DNA of 7,353 nucleotides from an uncultured Eubacteriales bacterium (lineage in GTDB: Bacteria > Bacillota > Clostridia > Oscillospirales > CAG-272). This document shows positions 6,219 to 7,353 of the stretch, piece by piece. Every line of letters starts with the position of its first letter. Position 1 is the first letter of the stretch. Location: contig CAKSQF010000034.1 in assembly GCA_934486825.1 (NCBI GenBank), positions 1 to 7,353 on the forward strand, given 5' to 3'. The notes beneath the pieces are model-generated. The model had not been told where the DNA came from, did no database searches, and saw only the letters and a list, made by a program, of their open reading frames with translations. The translations under genes were made by a program, and so were the position numbers.

Positions 6219-6279
6219 GCAGATGTATGTGCTTTCCTTTACGGAAGAGGCAAGCATTTTTTGCTCACCTGAAATGAAT

Positions 6280-7353
6280 TCATGACAGCTTTTTGCGCTT
6301 CAGCAAAGCGTAACCTATGGCGGAAAGCAAGCCGACAAGTGACACTCCGGCAGCTCCCGCCGCAGCTCCCGCTGTGATTTTCAGTGCCTGCACTTCTTCT
6401 TTGGTAACAGGAACACTTCCTGCCCTATGTGTACTTCCGTCCGTTAACGTTACGGTGATGCTTCCATCTTTATCGACCGTTACGGCCGAAACGCCGATTC
6501 CGTCCTTACCGTCAACACCGCTTGTGCCGTCTTTGCCATCGGCACCATCCTTACCGTCAGCGCCGGCATCCCCTTTGTCGCCCTTTTCGCCTTTCTCGCC
6601 GGTTGCCTTTATGCCGAGTGAAGTCCAGCTTTGCCCGCCGTCATAGGAGACATACCAAATGTTATCGTCGCCGATTTTAAGCATGGGCGTTGTACCGTCC
6701 TTACCGTCAGCACCGTCTGCGCCGTCTTTACCGGGGGCACCGTCCTTGCCGGGGGCACCGTCTTTACCGTCAATGCCGTCTTTACCGGGGGCGCCGTCCT
6801 TTCCGGGGGCACCGTCTTTACCGGGAGCGCCGTCTTTTCCGTCAACTCCGTCTCTACCGGGGGCGCCGTCTTTGCCGTCAGCTCCGGTGGCTTTCACGCC
6901 GAGGGAAGTCCAGGTCTGACCTTCATCATAGGAAACCTCCCACTCGCCCGTTTCGGCATTGATACGAAGTCTTGGTGTATTTGAGCCTGCCGATTTCAAC
7001 GGAAGCTCAAGCAGATCGCTTGCGTAATCGGTTTTGCAGTCACCGTTGCACTGCTCGTTGAAAACAAACAGCCGATCGCCTTTTTCCACATCCACAGCAA
7101 CAGGCAAAGTAAGTGTCAAATTCCCGCTTTCCATGCCCGTCTCGCTCACATTTTTAAGTCTGCCATAGTATTTTACGGTTTCGCCGTTGATCACCATTGC
7201 GGAAATATATTCGTTTGCGCCGGTTTTCGCCCCCTTGTAATCAAAGCGAACGGTGTTCTCCGAATAGAATCTGAGCGTTGCAAGGAAACCGTTCCGGTCA
7301 CTGTCCTTCAGTGTCAGCTTCCATTCGTTTCCGGTGTATTCGGAAATCGGGGT
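6280..7353 (-). CDS. Collagen-like surface protein, 5' end outside window
   Basis: The frame is open to the right edge, so the true start lies beyond 7353; the internal ATG at 7195-7197 is not the start, since 52 more in-frame codons upstream continue the same domain. In order: a beta-rich domain with YVFNEQ-like text (here RLFVFNEQCNGDCKTDYAS), a ~28-residue module ending SYDEGQTWTSLGVKATG, 22 Gly-X-Y triplets (6688-6885), a second copy of the module ending SYDGGQSWTSLGIKATG, 12 more triplets (6493-6600), a linker domain with DKDGSITVTLTDGS, and a C-terminal hydrophobic helix followed by KRKKLS. This is a secreted stalk-like protein held by a C-terminal membrane anchor; no LPXTG sortase motif is present. 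The triplets are rich in GKD, GAP and GAD, as in bacterial collagen-like proteins that form triple helices without hydroxyproline. The role is probably adhesion or surface display. An intrinsic terminator follows. Confidence 0.9.
   Translation of the reverse strand, partial: TPISEYTGNEWKLTLKDSDRNGFLATLRFYSENTVRFDYKGAKTGANEYISAMVINGETVKYYGRLKNVSETGMESGNLTLTLPVAVDVEKGDRLFVFNEQCNGDCKTDYASDLLELPLKSAGSNTPRLRINAETGEWEVSYDEGQTWTSLGVKATGADGKDGAPGRDGVDGKDGAPGKDGAPGKDGAPGKDGIDGKDGAPGKDGAPGKDGADGADGKDGTTPMLKIGDDNIWYVSYDGGQSWTSLGIKATGEKGEKGDKGDAGADGKDGADGKDGTSGVDGKDGIGVSAVTVDKDGSITVTLTDGSTHRAGSVPVTKEEVQALKITAGAAAGAAGVSLVGLLSAIGYALLKRKKLS
6493..6600 (-). repeat. Collagen-like Gly-X-Y repeat, shorter block
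   Basis: 12 Gly-X-Y triplets that open with charged GEK-GEK-GDK and then GKD/GAD units. The KGD/KGE content is the type that stabilises collagen triple helices by lysine-acid pairs. It is more varied than the longer block. Confidence 0.85.
6688..6885 (-). repeat. Collagen-like Gly-X-Y tandem repeat, longer block
   Basis: 22 uninterrupted Gly-X-Y triplets, dominated by alternating GKD and GAP. At DNA level this is a degenerate tandem repeat with 9- and 18-bp periods. It is a likely site of length variation by slippage, and since the units are multiples of 3 bp the frame would be kept. Confidence 0.9.

Noticed and set aside
6250..6268. GCAAGCATTTTTTGC hairpin as a terminator for the collagen-like gene
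   Set aside because: The stem is only about 4 pairs with mismatches and lacks a T-run in the correct place; the hairpin at 6185-6218 is far better.
6317..6984. Plus-strand proline/serine- or valine/glycine-rich repetitive frames opposite the collagen-like gene
   Set aside because: They are antisense readings of the Gly-X-Y repeat DNA; the sense strand has a coherent domain order, anchor and terminator.

Overview
The window looks like chromosomal DNA of an uncultured gut-type Clostridia (Firmicutes) bacterium. Signs of this are purine-rich Shine-Dalgarno sites, near-consensus sigma-A promoters, moderate GC, a collagen-like surface protein of gut-Firmicutes style, and the start of an AAA ATPase of a kind I associate with clostridial integrative elements. 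The taxonomic guess is inference. No rRNA, tRNA, CRISPR array or transposase is visible.

Layout. Positions 1-56 are AT-rich with no recognisable feature. A small cysteine-rich protein (57-305, minus) is divergent from a LysR-type regulator (445-1332, plus). Their 139-bp spacer holds two good opposing promoters and an 8-bp inverted repeat touching both, a plausible LysR operator. From 1370 to the right edge every gene is on the minus strand. Read in the direction of transcription, these are: a partial collagen-like, C-terminally anchored surface protein (6280 to beyond 7353); an intrinsic terminator (6185-6218); the first ~85 codons of an AAA/RecA-like ATPase (5912-6166) joined out of frame to the last ~190 codons of a MATE transporter (5338-5910); a promoter and a GC-rich, highly foldable 5' leader; a metal-dependent amidohydrolase (3860-5140); a short spacer with tandem repeats and a second promoter; an M48-type membrane metalloprotease with TPR-like C-terminal part (1784-3805); and a small PH-like protein (1370-1780), apparently translationally coupled to the protease.

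How the parts fit. The LysR regulator probably controls itself and the small divergent gene. The protease and PH-like protein form a two-gene unit that may also receive read-through from the amidohydrolase. The ATPase/MATE join is the clearest sign of rearrangement, most simply a deletion that removed the 3' part of one gene and the 5' half of the other; an assembly chimera must be excluded. I see no complete defence, biosynthetic or mobile system. The least ordinary items are the chimeric junction, the structured leader ahead of the amidohydrolase, the repeat-rich promoter of the protease unit, and the modular collagen-like protein.
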